Source: Rachicladosporium sp. CCFEE 5018 (lineage: Eukaryota; Ascomycota; Dothideomycetes; Cladosporiales; Cladosporiaceae). Taken from it: 64,000 nt of DNA. Shown one piece after another: positions 1-10,420 of the stretch. Numbering within the stretch: position 1 is the first letter of the stretch; every line of letters begins with the position of its first letter. A model generated the notes under the pieces. The model saw only the letters and a program-made list of their open reading frames with translations, did not search any database and was not told the DNA's origin. The DNA is taken from the NCBI GenBank assembly GCA_002077045.2, contig KZ111141.1:795702-859701 (forward strand), given 5' to 3'. The position numbers were made by a program, and so were the translations under genes.

Positions 1-1042
1 TAGACTGGCGGGTCTTGCGCCAGAGTCGGTCTGTGGTCCAGGTGTAAGCATAGCCATCAGGGTTCAGAGTAGGTACAACCACAAAGTCAAAGTCCTGCAG
101 CATATGCGTGATGCTTTCGCTTTTACCGTAGCTGGTGACGAGGCTGTAGGCTATGAAGTTCGCGGTGCTTGTCGAGATCCATTCGCGGGCATGCAGACCA
201 CCTGTAATGAGTATCGTCTTTCGTTTCGGAGCATCATGGTCCTCGGAGTTCGTAGGGTGAACGCCGATGCGTAGAGCTGAGATTGGGCGGTCCTCGGCGG
301 AACGCCCGATCGTTATCAGGCGAGTGTGAGTCGTGAAAAGTGAGGATAGAAGACGAAGCCAGGGATCGATCACGGTGAGTGGCTGATAATCAGTGAAGAA
401 GATGTTCGTGTCACTGCTAGTGGACGGCCCATGAGAAGGTAGCTTGGCCCTCTGGTCGAAGTGGGCCGGCTGAGCGATCGAGTGTAGGGGAACCCGAGCA
501 GTGCGGGCGTCCTTCGGCTCTGGATATGTATCGTAGACTGCCTGCGTCAAGCTGATATCCTGGAAGAGTGGCATATGGGATTCCTGAAGCGACTTCGGAA
601 GCAAGCTTAGCAGGGAAGGCACCAGGTCCTTCGCAAGCCTTAGGTCCACCCAGCTGCTGGTATAGTCCCAAACATCCAGTAGTAGCGTGTCCGTGGCGTC
701 TTTGAGGCGATCGAGCTCGTTTGCATTGCTCACGTTGAAGCGTAGCACCACGTCCGAACCATATCTCGCAGCTGTATGCGCTGGAGCTGTCGCGACCACG
801 GGAGCTGCGATTTTGCTTGCTGGCGGTTTGCTCTGATTCGCCACACAAGTCTCCTCTTTCCAAAGCGCAGCAATCACATGGCTGGACAACCTCCTCCACC
901 TGCTTGTCGGCTTCTGCACTGTCTGTCTTGCTGTCGACTCATCCCAGCAGCTCGGTGTTCGTGGGGCAAAGGAGGGGGATGGTACGGCCGCACAACCACT
1001 GGAGAGAAGCGCAACAGGCAACAATAGCCTCTCGAAGTGCAT
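1..1042 (-). CDS. ECM14: ECM14-like metallocarboxypeptidase (M14), 3' end outside window
   Basis: N-terminal 347 residues of a secreted/vacuolar M14-family carboxypeptidase-like protein; the rest lies beyond the left edge. The ATG at 1042 opens a signal-peptide-like stretch (MHFERLLLPVALLSSGCAA), followed by a propeptide-like region beginning around ARYGSDVVLRF and then the peptidase domain. The first zinc-binding motif HAREW is at about residue 281 in GGLHAREWIST, and NPDGYAYTW and DRLWRKTRQ follow just before the edge. This spacing and wording match fungal ECM14, a family whose members are described as inactive because the catalytic Glu near the C-terminus is replaced; that part cannot be seen here. 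No intron is needed in the visible part. It is divergent from the chromodomain gene at 1372. An active M14 carboxypeptidase is the alternative. Confidence 0.85.
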   Translation of the reverse strand, partial: MHFERLLLPVALLSSGCAAVPSPSFAPRTPSCWDESTARQTVQKPTSRWRRLSSHVIAALWKEETCVANQSKPPASKIAAPVVATAPAHTAARYGSDVVLRFNVSNANELDRLKDATDTLLLDVWDYTSSWVDLRLAKDLVPSLLSLLPKSLQESHMPLFQDISLTQAVYDTYPEPKDARTARVPLHSIAQPAHFDQRAKLPSHGPSTSSDTNIFFTDYQPLTVIDPWLRLLSSLFTTHTRLITIGRSAEDRPISALRIGVHPTNSEDHDAPKRKTILITGGLHAREWISTSTANFIAYSLVTSYGKSESITHMLQDFDFVVVPTLNPDGYAYTWTTDRLWRKTRQS

Positions 1043-1371
1043 TGCTGCTGCTGTTGCGATTACTGACAAGTATTCCTGTCGTTGTCAGCTGCTATCTGGC
1101 CGCCTGTCGCAAGACCCAGTTCAGTAAGTGGGCACGCGAGCGCCTCGGCAGTTGAAACCTTACCGGCAACAAGAAGTCGATATCTCGTCCCTCGACTTCT
1201 GTCCGCGATCATTACAATCACATGTAGACACGAGCTTCAGTGCAACACCCTTTCTTCTGGGCGGTTCATGCCGGGCGACAAAAAGACGTTACATGCTCAA
1301 CGCACCTCATCTCGTCACCAGTCGAAGAAGATGGTGATATGAGAGCAACGCTGAAATCTTGAGCGTCTATC
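1043..1371. other. Divergent intergenic region, ECM14 / chromodomain gene
   Basis: About 330 bases between two divergent start codons. It must contain both promoters. I see no clear TATA box, repeat or conserved small ORF. Confidence 0.5.
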
Positions 1372-2934
1372 ATGCCTTCATCTCAGCTCTATACGGTCTC
1401 AATCCCTCGGTCCTCGTCCATCGATATCGAGTACGAAGCTAAGCCTGATTTTAAACTTCCCTTATACCTTCAGCCTCTCAAGTCTAAGCCTCGCGTGTAC
1501 TCCGATACACCCTTACCTGTTAAGCCATCACACACTGCACCACGGAATGCCCGGATTATCCATCGCATCAGCGGCGACGGTGAAGTCAAATTCGACATCG
1601 TAATCGGGGATGTCAAGCTGAACGATGTCCGGCTCGAAGAAATCCTGGACTATGTTTCGCCTGCAGATCTAGAGGACTACGAAACCCGCGCTTTCGCTGA
1701 GGAGGCTGAGCTTTTGCAAATCACCCGCGAAGCCGATGCGCAACGAAAACAGGAGGATGCTGAGAGGCGCAAGGAGAGAGCGAAGCGCAAAGGAGAGGTG
1801 GGGTGGACGGAGGTCAGCGATGGCGAGACGGGCGAGGATGGCGAAGAGCGAGGCAGGCCAAGACCAAGCTACAAGCAGGTCTTCCAAGTGGCTAGAGTGA
1901 GAAGACGGAGGAGAAAGCGCGACCCCGTGACTGGAGAGCTGCTGGATCTTAGTGATGGATACGACGGCATGGTGGTGCAAGGTCCACTCCCGCAGGCGAC
2001 CAAAGAGGAGAGACAAGGTCGGCGACAGGGAAAGCAGTTAGTGGCCACTGTGGAGCCTTACGAGAAGCCTAAGAGGAGACGACGCCGACGGCACCCACAG
2101 ACAGGAGAATTGATGCCATATGGCTGGAAGTACGATCCCAATGCTGAAGCGGTTGCTGGTGTCGACAGAGTGGCCACAATGCCCTCAATGCATCGACTGA
2201 GCCTGTCACAGCAGCTCGGGGACGAACGCGAATCGAAGCGACAGAGGATGGACCTGGATACTTCGTCTTCGCTGCGCAGCAAGAGCCCTGTCGTGGAGCT
2301 ACCGAGCTCACAGCGAATGTCTTCATCTGCAGCACACAGCAGTCCGAAAGGAGACAAATGCAAAGCGAAAGCCACATCAGCACTAAGCTCGTTCCAACGG
2401 CACGCCGCGATCAGCATCACCGATACTTCTGAAGAAGACGACAGCATGGAAGACATGCCGCCCCAGAGTACTGTGAAGCCCAAGTCGCCCATCATGCGCC
2501 GCAGCACAGGAGGCTCAGCACTGACCCGACAGCCTAGCACCTCAGATCAGTCGACCGAATCATCCGATGACGAGCACCCAGCGCCTGCAGCTTTGACGAG
2601 CCCTGGTCGCAGGGCAGAACTGCCTGGCACTCCCGTTCAGTACATGCCGCCATTGACCTCCATAATGCACCCTACAGCCGCCTCGCCACCTTCGCCTAGT
2701 GCTACTTCTCGTTCAGACTCGGACGAAGAGGACTATGTTATCGAGGGTATCTCGAATCATGCGCTTTCGGACCCTCGCACGCATCCCAGTGACTTTGGGA
2801 AGAAGCCTATCATGCTGTATTTGGTCAAGTGGGAGGGGTATGAGGAGCCGAGCTGGGAGCCGGAGAGCAGTTTTGGGGATAGGGAGGTCATCCAGGCGTA
2901 TAGGCGAAGGGTGGGACTGCCGCCGCTGGCATGA
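1372..2934 (+). CDS. Chromodomain protein with basic N-terminal half
   Basis: Single-exon protein of 520 residues. The last ~85 residues form a chromodomain: DYVIEGISNHAL, then MLYLVKWEGYEEPSWEPE and a short C-terminal helix; the aromatic residues Y, W and W expected for a methyl-lysine cage are present. Residues ~105-140 are a charged, probably coiled-coil stretch. Two basic blocks, RRRRRKRDPVTGELL and RRRRRRHPQTGELM, look like an internal duplication. The middle is Ser/Pro-rich and probably disordered. It is therefore likely a nuclear, chromatin-associated protein. It lacks an obvious chromo-shadow domain, SET domain or helicase, so it is not a standard HP1, Clr4 or CHD protein. I do not recognise a named gene. 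A retrotransposon-derived chromodomain is unlikely because no integrase precedes it. Confidence 0.85.
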   Translation: MPSSQLYTVSIPRSSSIDIEYEAKPDFKLPLYLQPLKSKPRVYSDTPLPVKPSHTAPRNARIIHRISGDGEVKFDIVIGDVKLNDVRLEEILDYVSPADLEDYETRAFAEEAELLQITREADAQRKQEDAERRKERAKRKGEVGWTEVSDGETGEDGEERGRPRPSYKQVFQVARVRRRRRKRDPVTGELLDLSDGYDGMVVQGPLPQATKEERQGRRQGKQLVATVEPYEKPKRRRRRRHPQTGELMPYGWKYDPNAEAVAGVDRVATMPSMHRLSLSQQLGDERESKRQRMDLDTSSSLRSKSPVVELPSSQRMSSSAAHSSPKGDKCKAKATSALSSFQRHAAISITDTSEEDDSMEDMPPQSTVKPKSPIMRRSTGGSALTRQPSTSDQSTESSDDEHPAPAALTSPGRRAELPGTPVQYMPPLTSIMHPTAASPPSPSATSRSDSDEEDYVIEGISNHALSDPRTHPSDFGKKPIMLYLVKWEGYEEPSWEPESSFGDREVIQAYRRRVGLPPLA

Positions 2935-3574
2935 AAGTGGTATGCAATGATCACTATGCTGGGCTGTCGACGGCACATAGGTCGGCCGTCATTGACTTTA
3001 AGCTCCCCACACGGACAGTTGCTGTGACCAATGCAGCTTGGCAAAGAGGCGTGACCGTATTTGACACATGCGAACAAGACAAGTGCTCATCACAGCAATG
3101 ACGATGCAGAACGCCCGGCAGTTCTGAGATAGACTTTCATTGGTGACACTTCCACGTTCCGATCTCAAAGCTTGTCGTGCCGTCCCTCTTCCACTGTTCC
3201 CCGCGCCACTTCGGCTCCACACCCACACTTCCCTTCCACACTTCCCTTTCCTTCTCGGTCGGCTTCCGCTTCCACCACCCCTTCGCTGATTACTGACTCG
3301 ACATTGAATCTAGACCTTTCCTTTACACCATTGATTGTTAGCATCGCCTACACATATTTCTCCGACTTGCGAAGCTGTTTATCGTGAGCTCGGGCACGCA
3401 GTAGACAGGACATACTGTTTCGCAACAGCGCACGACGCGGCATGCAGCCAAGCTGGCTGGTGGCACAGCCAGCACGATAACCCCTCCGCGCGGCCACGCT
3501 TTCAGCGTCGCTCCCTGGCATCATCGCAACGTCTTCTGCGAGTCGCCTGAAGTAGCGGATCGTCCTTCGCCATC
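2935..3574. other. Intergenic, upstream of rhodopsin-domain gene
   Basis: About 640 bases. A pyrimidine-rich stretch at ~3175-3330 (many CTTCC and CCTTTCC runs) resembles a fungal promoter/5' UTR. Short overlapping open frames here have no recognisable content. Confidence 0.4.
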
Positions 3575-4997
3575 ATGGCGCCCGAGCCGCCGTCGATATG
3601 GACGACTAGCATACCGAATGAGTCGCCGCGGCTGGTGATTGTGTGTATCGTGTTCTTGCTTCTTACGACCGCGGTGGTGTCGGTCAGATTCAGCTGGCGA
3701 TGGGTGCATCGACAGCGAGGGCTGGACGATGTGATGTGCTTGTGCGCTTATGTGAGTGTTGTTCGTGAAGTGTGAGAAGTAGGTGTTGATCATGGCGGCT
3801 AACGCGCAACTCGCTGTAGACCCTTTTGTTGCTTGCGACCATCTTTGCCGGTGTGAGCGCGCACTATGGCTTCGGCAAGCATATGCGTGATATTCAGCCT
3901 ACCTCAAGCAAGGCTGTGCAGGTGCGTGACGATTACCCATTCTTAAAATAGAGGATATTGATCGGTCACAGTTCTTCTACCTCTACCAGATCTGCTACAA
4001 GCTCCTCGGCATGTTCACGAAACTCACGTTCTGCTTTCTGTACCTTCGAATCTTCAATCAAAAGTGGTTTCATCGACTCGTCAAATCCATCGCTTCGATC
4101 ATAGTCCTCGGATCCCTGGCCTTCACGCTAGCCACAGTGTTCACCTGCATCCCTGTGCACAAATTCTGGAATCGCAAGATCCCAGGAAGGTGCACCAATA
4201 ACACTGCATTCTGGTTCTCGCACGCTGCGTTCAACACCTTCTTCGACGTAGTGATCTACATCCTCCCAATGCCCATGATCCGCACTCTCAAGCTCGCGCG
4301 AGGCCAGAAACTCGGACTGATCTCGATCTTCTCGCTCGGCGCCTTTGTCATCGCGGCGTCGATAGTCCGCATGGTCATGCTACGTGGGAGTGCGCTTACG
4401 AGAGATCCAACCTGGGGCTCCGTCCAAGCACTCATGTGGACGGAGATTGAGGGCAACACGTCAGTAATCATCTGCTGCCTGCCTGCTCTACGCGTGCCGT
4501 TCCTGAATGCATGGCACCGGGCACGTGGCGCCGGCCGGAGACCGGACACGCCTCCGCAGATAATGCGGGCTCATCATCATCGAGACTTGACCTGGGATGG
4601 ACGGCACCAGTCTATGTCTGAAGCCCATCACCCATCGGCTCCTAGTAGGGCTGTGCAGTCCAACGTTCCTGCCCAAGGCAAAGCCTCTCCTACTTCTGGC
4701 TCAGGCGGATCGAAGATCTCGCGGTCCACGGACTCGTGGTACAGGCAGATCCTCCATAGTATCAATCGCGATGACATGGAGGAGGCTGAGCCCATCACCA
4801 GAGTTTTAAGCAGCGATCATCAGCCGGCTGCCACGGCTGAGCACCAGACCACGAATGAGCCAAATATGCTTGAGTTCGGCATGGGCTGCATCGTCAAGAC
4901 TACCGATGTGCATGTCAGCACCACGCAAATTACACCTCGAATCCCGGGAAGGGCGCTGACGCTGCAAGAATTCTTGGGCGATGGAAAAGGGAGCTGA
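3575..4997 (+). CDS. Pth11-like rhodopsin-domain membrane protein (SAT4 family)
   Basis: Three exons: 3575-3751, 3820-3921 and 3972-4997, giving 434 residues. Introns are 68 nt (GTGAGT..TAG) and 50 nt (GTGCGT..CAG), both phase 0. The product is a seven-helix integral membrane protein of the fungal rhodopsin-domain (SAT4/Pth11-like) family. Helix 1 is RLVIVCIVFLLLTTAVVSV, followed by the loop RGLDDVMCLCAY; FFYLYQICYKLLGMFTKLTF and the CIPVHKFWNR..PGRC loop are typical of the family. The C-terminal ~150 residues are a hydrophilic cytosolic tail. No CFEM domain precedes the helices. The family is proposed to act as G-protein-coupled-receptor-like sensors, but ligands are mostly unknown, so the role here is inferred only at family level. 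Confidence 0.88.
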
Positions 4998-5970
4998 GGG
5001 CATTTTAATTGACTTATTGGGCGGCATGAGCGACTTTAGCGGGCGGTGTTGGACGGACTGGCGTTTTGGCAGTCAGGGTGCATTATTGGGCTTGGGTGGT
5101 CTCGGAGAATATCCGTTGATCTGATTTGGTACAGGGGTTTATTGCAAGCACCAAGTAAAATTTGCGAGCTTGGCTCCTCACATGCATGACCTTCACCTCC
5201 TTGCTGTTTACCATGGGCTCGCTCATTTGAACATGTATGTAGCTTGTTCGCCTTCATTTCGGTATCTTCCAAAACACGACTCTTCACCTCTATGCATCGG
5301 GAGCGGCCCGTGCCATTGCTTGTGCACCCTTATTCCGTTGACCATCACAGCGTTGACAGTCACCCCTTCGCATCATGACGTTTCTTGACCTCACTGCCTT
5401 CACTGATGGTGTCAGAAATCTCACTTGTGATATGATGAAAACGACTGATGCGGCATCATCTCCTGAGTCGGCAAGGCGATGCGGTGCGCGATGAGCCTCA
5501 GAGGCTGTGATGAGGCATTTTCATTCCAGGGATACAAAATGCCTCATGTTAACCTTAAGCGCCACGCGCAGCAACACCTCATCGAGCGGGATGTCCGTGG
5601 CTGGAATTGATCGCATAACGAGATATGAATTCGGGTAATCTCTCTGTCTTGCGCAGTGGATCTTTCTGGCGTCGCGTTTTGCGCCAGATTGTGTCTCGAA
5701 ATCACGCGCGTGGCGTTGCAGCTCTGATTTTGTCAGGCCACGCACTGCCTCATTCCCACGTGTGTGGTGTCAAATGGTAAGTTTCACGTGCGTGCGCTCA
5801 TCCGCGGCTGATGCTGGGTCGCCCTATGTAGAAAAGGCTGGTGGCCCACGTCGCATTTCTAGTTTCCTGCCTTTTTCTCTCTTCCCTCACTCGCCCTCAC
5901 TCACCTTGACGCCTTCGTCAGGATGTCAGCAATCATGGAAAAGCCTACGATCGCAAGCGACGATTAGAGA
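4998..5970. other. Intergenic, upstream of P-type ATPase
   Basis: About 970 bases with no supported gene. The last ~120 bases before the ATPase start are pyrimidine-rich (5870-5915), as in fungal core promoters. An open frame runs from 5762 into the ATPase, but the part before 6220 is the ATPase intron and untranslated sequence read in the wrong frame. Confidence 0.4.
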
Positions 5971-8900
5971 ATGGGCACCGACCTCGAGCGTGGCCAGACT
6001 CGCGGGATCCAGTATGCCGATGATGTTGATGGCCGCCGCACACGCAGAGCGTCGACAAGCCGGAGTCGCAGCAGAAGACGTGGTTCGATGGACTCGATGT
6101 CGATTCGCCAAGCGAGGCGGAGCGTCGACCCTGCTCTTGTACTCCCTCCTCAGTATCGCACGATGTAAGCTTTCTCTCACGTTTCGAGAAGTTCGCAAGG
6201 CGCTGATGGTGGTATCCAGGTCATTCAATATCGAAGAAGGCCGCCGAAAAAGCATGAGAGCCGAGACAGAAAAGCTGAAAGAGTCAAAGAGTTCGAAAAG
6301 CAAGAAGGGCGCGAAAGCTGGAGACGCGAAAATCGAGTTCAACGACATCAAGTACCACAAGACTCCCCTTGACGAGCTGTTCAGCCAGTTCTCGAGCTCG
6401 CGCGGCACCGGTTTGACTAGCTCGAAAGCTGCCGAGCTTCTCAAGACAGTCGGACCCAACCAGCCTACTCCACCACCCTCGCACTGGGTTCGCCGAACGC
6501 TCGGCTACCTCTTTGGCGGCTTTGGCGCCATTCTCTTCATCGCTGCTATCCTCGTCTTCATTGCCTGGAAGCCACTGGGCGAGCCAAATCCCGCAATCGC
6601 CAACCTGGCACTCGCAATTGTGCTTATACTTGTCTGGGTCGCACAAGCCGCATTCTCCTTCTATCAAGACTTCAGCTCCTCCAAGGTCATGGAATCGATC
6701 ACTGGCATGCTTCCTGACAAGTGCATCGTCCTTCGTGACAGCCAGCAGGTGAACATAGATGGTACCGCAGTTGTCCCGGGCGACCTCCTCCGAATTACAA
6801 TGGGCAATAAGCTGCCAGCTGATGTGCGCCTCGTCGAAGTCTCCCCAGATGTCCGGTTCGACCGCTCGATCTTGACTGGCGAGACGCTACCACTATTGGG
6901 ATCCGTGGAGTCGACAGATGACAACTACCTCGAGACTGCGAACATCGGCATGGCCGGCACCCACTGCGTTTCTGGAAGCTCCTGGGGTCTTGTCGTCGAG
7001 ACCGGCGACCGCACAGTCTTCGGTAAAATAGCTAAGCTTACGAGTGCTCCCAAGGCTGGCTTGACCCCGCTGCAGAAAGAGATCTTGATCTTTGTTGGTG
7101 TGATCGTCTGTTTGATGGTGACAATGGTAAGCCCACACTAAATTCTGGTCTGTCCAGTTTCCAGATGCTCTGCAATGCTCCTGTCGACTACTCTCTTGTT
7201 GTTCTCGGCTACTCTCGAAGGCCTCTCGAACACAGAACAGCAGCAATGGTTCGACCCATAGTTGCGCAAGTGCGGCGACTCAAGTTTGGAGATAGCTCAC
7301 TGACTTTCCTCTCGCAGATCCTGGTCGTCATCATCGTCTGGGTCGCCTGGCTCCGTAAGGACCATGAAGGCTGGATCACAGTGCCGGTTCTGATTGTCAG
7401 CTGTGTATCGGTGGCAGTCGCATTCATTCCCGAAGGTCTGCCCATCGCCGTCACGGCAAGCTTGACAATAACAGCCAAGATTATGAAGAACAACAAGGTT
7501 CTCTGCAAGAGCTTGAAGACCGTGGAAACGCTCGGCGCCGTCAATGTCATTTGCAGTGATAAGACTGGAACTTTGACGAAGAATCGCATGTCAGTGACGG
7601 ACTACATCGTCGCCAAAAAGCCGAACACTGCAGGCAAGGCCGCTGCACTCTACGAAGACAGCAAACCTCTCCGTGAGCTGGCCAGGATCGGCGCCGTTTG
7701 CAATGCCGCAGAGTTTGATGCTTCCACTGTCAGCGAGCCCCTGGAGAGTCGCAAAGTCAACGGAGATGCTACCGACACTGCAATTCTTCGCTTTACCGAG
7801 TCAATCACCGTGGTCAGTTCTCTCCGATCTGCCTGGCGCTCAATCTATCAAGTCACCTTCAATAGCAAGAACAAGTTCGCCATCAACGTGGTGCAGTCTG
7901 CATCGGAGAAGGAGAAAGACACCGTTCTCATGATCAAGGGCGCACCAGATATCCTCCTTCCCCGATGCTCGTCCTATGTCGACACTAACGGGTTCGTGGA
8001 GAAGATGACAGACACAGATCGCCACGAGATGGAGACTATCAAGGACAAATGGTCATCTCAGGGCAAGCGCGTCATTCTGCTGGCGAAGAAGAACCTGAGC
8101 GACTTGGTCTTCGATCCTCAAATGCAACCTAGAGAATACGAAAACGATATCATGGGTCGCGCGACTAGCGAGCTGATCCTCGTCGGCCTCGTTGCGATCG
8201 TCGACCCTCCCCGCGATGAGATACCAGAGGTCATCCAAACCCTTCGTACTGCTGGCATCCGGGTATTTATGGTGACTGGCGACTTTAAGCTCACCGCGAC
8301 GGCCATCGCTCGCGAATGCGGCATCATCACGCAGCCAAAAGACAAGATCGACGATGTGACTAACCTGGCATTTGAGGACGACTATCTTGAGAGTGCAGGG
8401 ATCAAGGAGGTCAGCTCCTCTGACACTGATCGAGCCCATGCCATTGCCCTCAGTGGTGCAGATATCGACACTCTCAGCGACAGCCAGTGGGACAAGCTGT
8501 GCAAGTACGAAGAAATATGCTTCGCACGTACCACGCCGGATCACAAATTGCGCATCGTCAAGGAATTACAAGCCCGCGAGCTCACAGTTGCCATGACCGG
8601 AGATGGTGTGAATGATGCACCCTCACTTAAAGCAGCCGACATTGGTATCGCCATGGGCTCCGGATCCGACATTGCAATGGAGGCCGCCGACATGGTCCTT
8701 CTTGAGAGCTTCGCTGCTATCGTGGAAGCTGTCAAGTACGGTCGAGTGGTGTACGACAATCTCAAGAAGACTATCGCCTACCTCCTACCTGCTGGCTCCT
8801 TCTCCGAGTTCTGGCCCGTGCTTACCAACGTCTGCTTCGGTCTACCGCAGATCCTGTCGTCCTTCCTCATGATCATCATCTGCTGCTTCACTGACTGCGC

Positions 8901-9534
8901 TGCCGCTACTGCGATCGCATACGAAAAGCCCGAGGCTGATGTGCTTACCCGTCCACCGAGAAACGCAAAGAAAGACCGTCTGGTTGATTGGAAGCTCATC
9001 ATGCAAGCTTACGGCTTCATCGGCGTCGCGGAGACGCTGTGCAGTTTCGCCATGGCCTACTGGTACTGTCAGCGACAGGGCCTGCACTTCAGTACACTTT
9101 GGTTCGGTTTTGGAGGTTTAGAGCCCGGTGAAGACCAGGACTGGCAGACCGACGTTCTCAACACCGCAAGCTCGATTTACTTCGTGAACTTAGTCGTCAT
9201 GTAAGTGTGACTGCAGCTTGATCATATCCCTTCACCTACTGACCCTCTGCACAGGCAATGGTTCTCTCTCTTTGCCATCCGCACCCGTCGTCTCTCCGTC
9301 CTACAACACAGCATCAACTGGTACCTTCCGCCAGCCATCGTCTTTGCTCTGCTGATCGCCATTCTCTTTCTCTACGTTCCCAAATTCCACAGCGTACTGG
9401 GCACGGCTCTCGTGCCAGTGGAGTACTGGTTCTTGCCCATGGCGTTCGGCACTATTATTCTCTTGATCGAAGAGGCTAGGAAGTTTGGCGTTCGGAAGTG
9501 GCCTGAGGGGATCTTGGCCAAGGTCGCTTGGTAG
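5971..9534 (+). CDS. P-type IIC (Na,K-ATPase-like) cation-transporting ATPase
   Basis: Four exons, 5971-6164, 6220-7126, 7318-9200 and 9255-9534, encode 1087 residues. An in-frame TAG just before 5971 fixes the ATG. Motifs in order: Arg/Ser-rich N-tail (SRSRSRRRGS), M1-M2 after PTPPPSHW, LTGET in the actuator domain, M4 IPEGLP, the phosphorylation site DKTGTLT, KGAPDILL in the nucleotide domain, MTGDGVNDAP and the C-terminal helices. The overall pattern is that of the alpha-subunit-like IIC ATPases found in filamentous fungi; it should move Na+, K+ or H+ across the plasma membrane or an endomembrane using ATP. The 191-nt second intron is unusually long for this window. No beta subunit gene is nearby. 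An ENA-type (IID) pump is the alternative but fits less well. The substrate cannot be read from sequence. Confidence 0.93.
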
Positions 9535-10420
9535 ATGAGGATCCTGTTGCTTTTGAGCAAAGGAATTCGGCCAGGATCACAAGAGCGAAAGTGTTTAGAC
9601 ATGCATCGATTATATACTCGCTGCAGAAATGCAGGCGACATGTCGTCGCTTCTCAAGGACTCTGATGCGTTGGCAATGCTCCTGTAAGCTTAACCACAAA
9701 GGTGAAATACAGGCCTACCGTATCTATGAGAGTGCAGAGTCCAGCGCGGTACCCTTGGCGAGTTTGCTGTCTCTCACACAAGTACCAAATGACAGATCTA
9801 CTATTGCAGGTATCGTCATAGCAGCATAAGCGCATCTAGATCCTCGGAGAGACACTCCCAAAGTCCGGGCTCTCATGTTTTCCGCTAGCCCTCCGCTACA
9901 CGCATTTATCTCCTCGAGAACGGAATCATGGCTCTGTTAGAAAAGGCAAGCGCCAACTGATCTTGCGGTGACATCGCCTTGAATCATGCTCTGCTGCCTT
10001 CCTTGCTGACAGCAAGATGTCGCAACAGTACCGACATGGGCGGAAATCTAAGCGCTGCTCTCGGTAATGGACGTCTTCTCGCCGTTGAACAAGCGGATCT
10101 GGTCCTTCGCCGCCATCGGTGCTTCCGTTCCTCATAGGCGGGGTTTCAGTTGATGCATCGGTCGCCGTCACGATCACTGGTCTTCGCCCCTTTTCATTTC
10201 GCTCTCGATGGCCGGGTAGCCCTCTCCTATGCACGTACATGCTCATCAGTCAGCGCGGTACTCCATGGCCTACTACGGAGAGGCGAAGAGAATGGAACTC
10301 GGGAGTCCGCACTGCTAGAGTATGTCAAGTGGGTTCGAAAGTCATGATACACTGCAGATCGCTCTCGTCGTCTATTTGCCCAGTCCTTTCCCCGTTATCT
10401 CGAACGCCGCACTTGACATT
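9535..10420. other. Convergent intergenic region
   Basis: About 890 bases between the 3' ends of the ATPase and the Sec7 gene. It should hold both terminators. I see no supported gene or repeat. Confidence 0.4.

Noticed and set aside
5762..6219. Longer N-terminus for the P-type ATPase from the open frame at 5762
   Set aside because: The exon starting at the ATG 5971 lies in another frame, has an in-frame stop just upstream, and joins by a good GTAAGC..CAG intron to 6220; the 5762 reading would translate that intron.
10310..10350. GGGTTCGAAAGTC resembling a tRNA T-arm
   Set aside because: I could not find a matching acceptor stem or anticodon arm around it.
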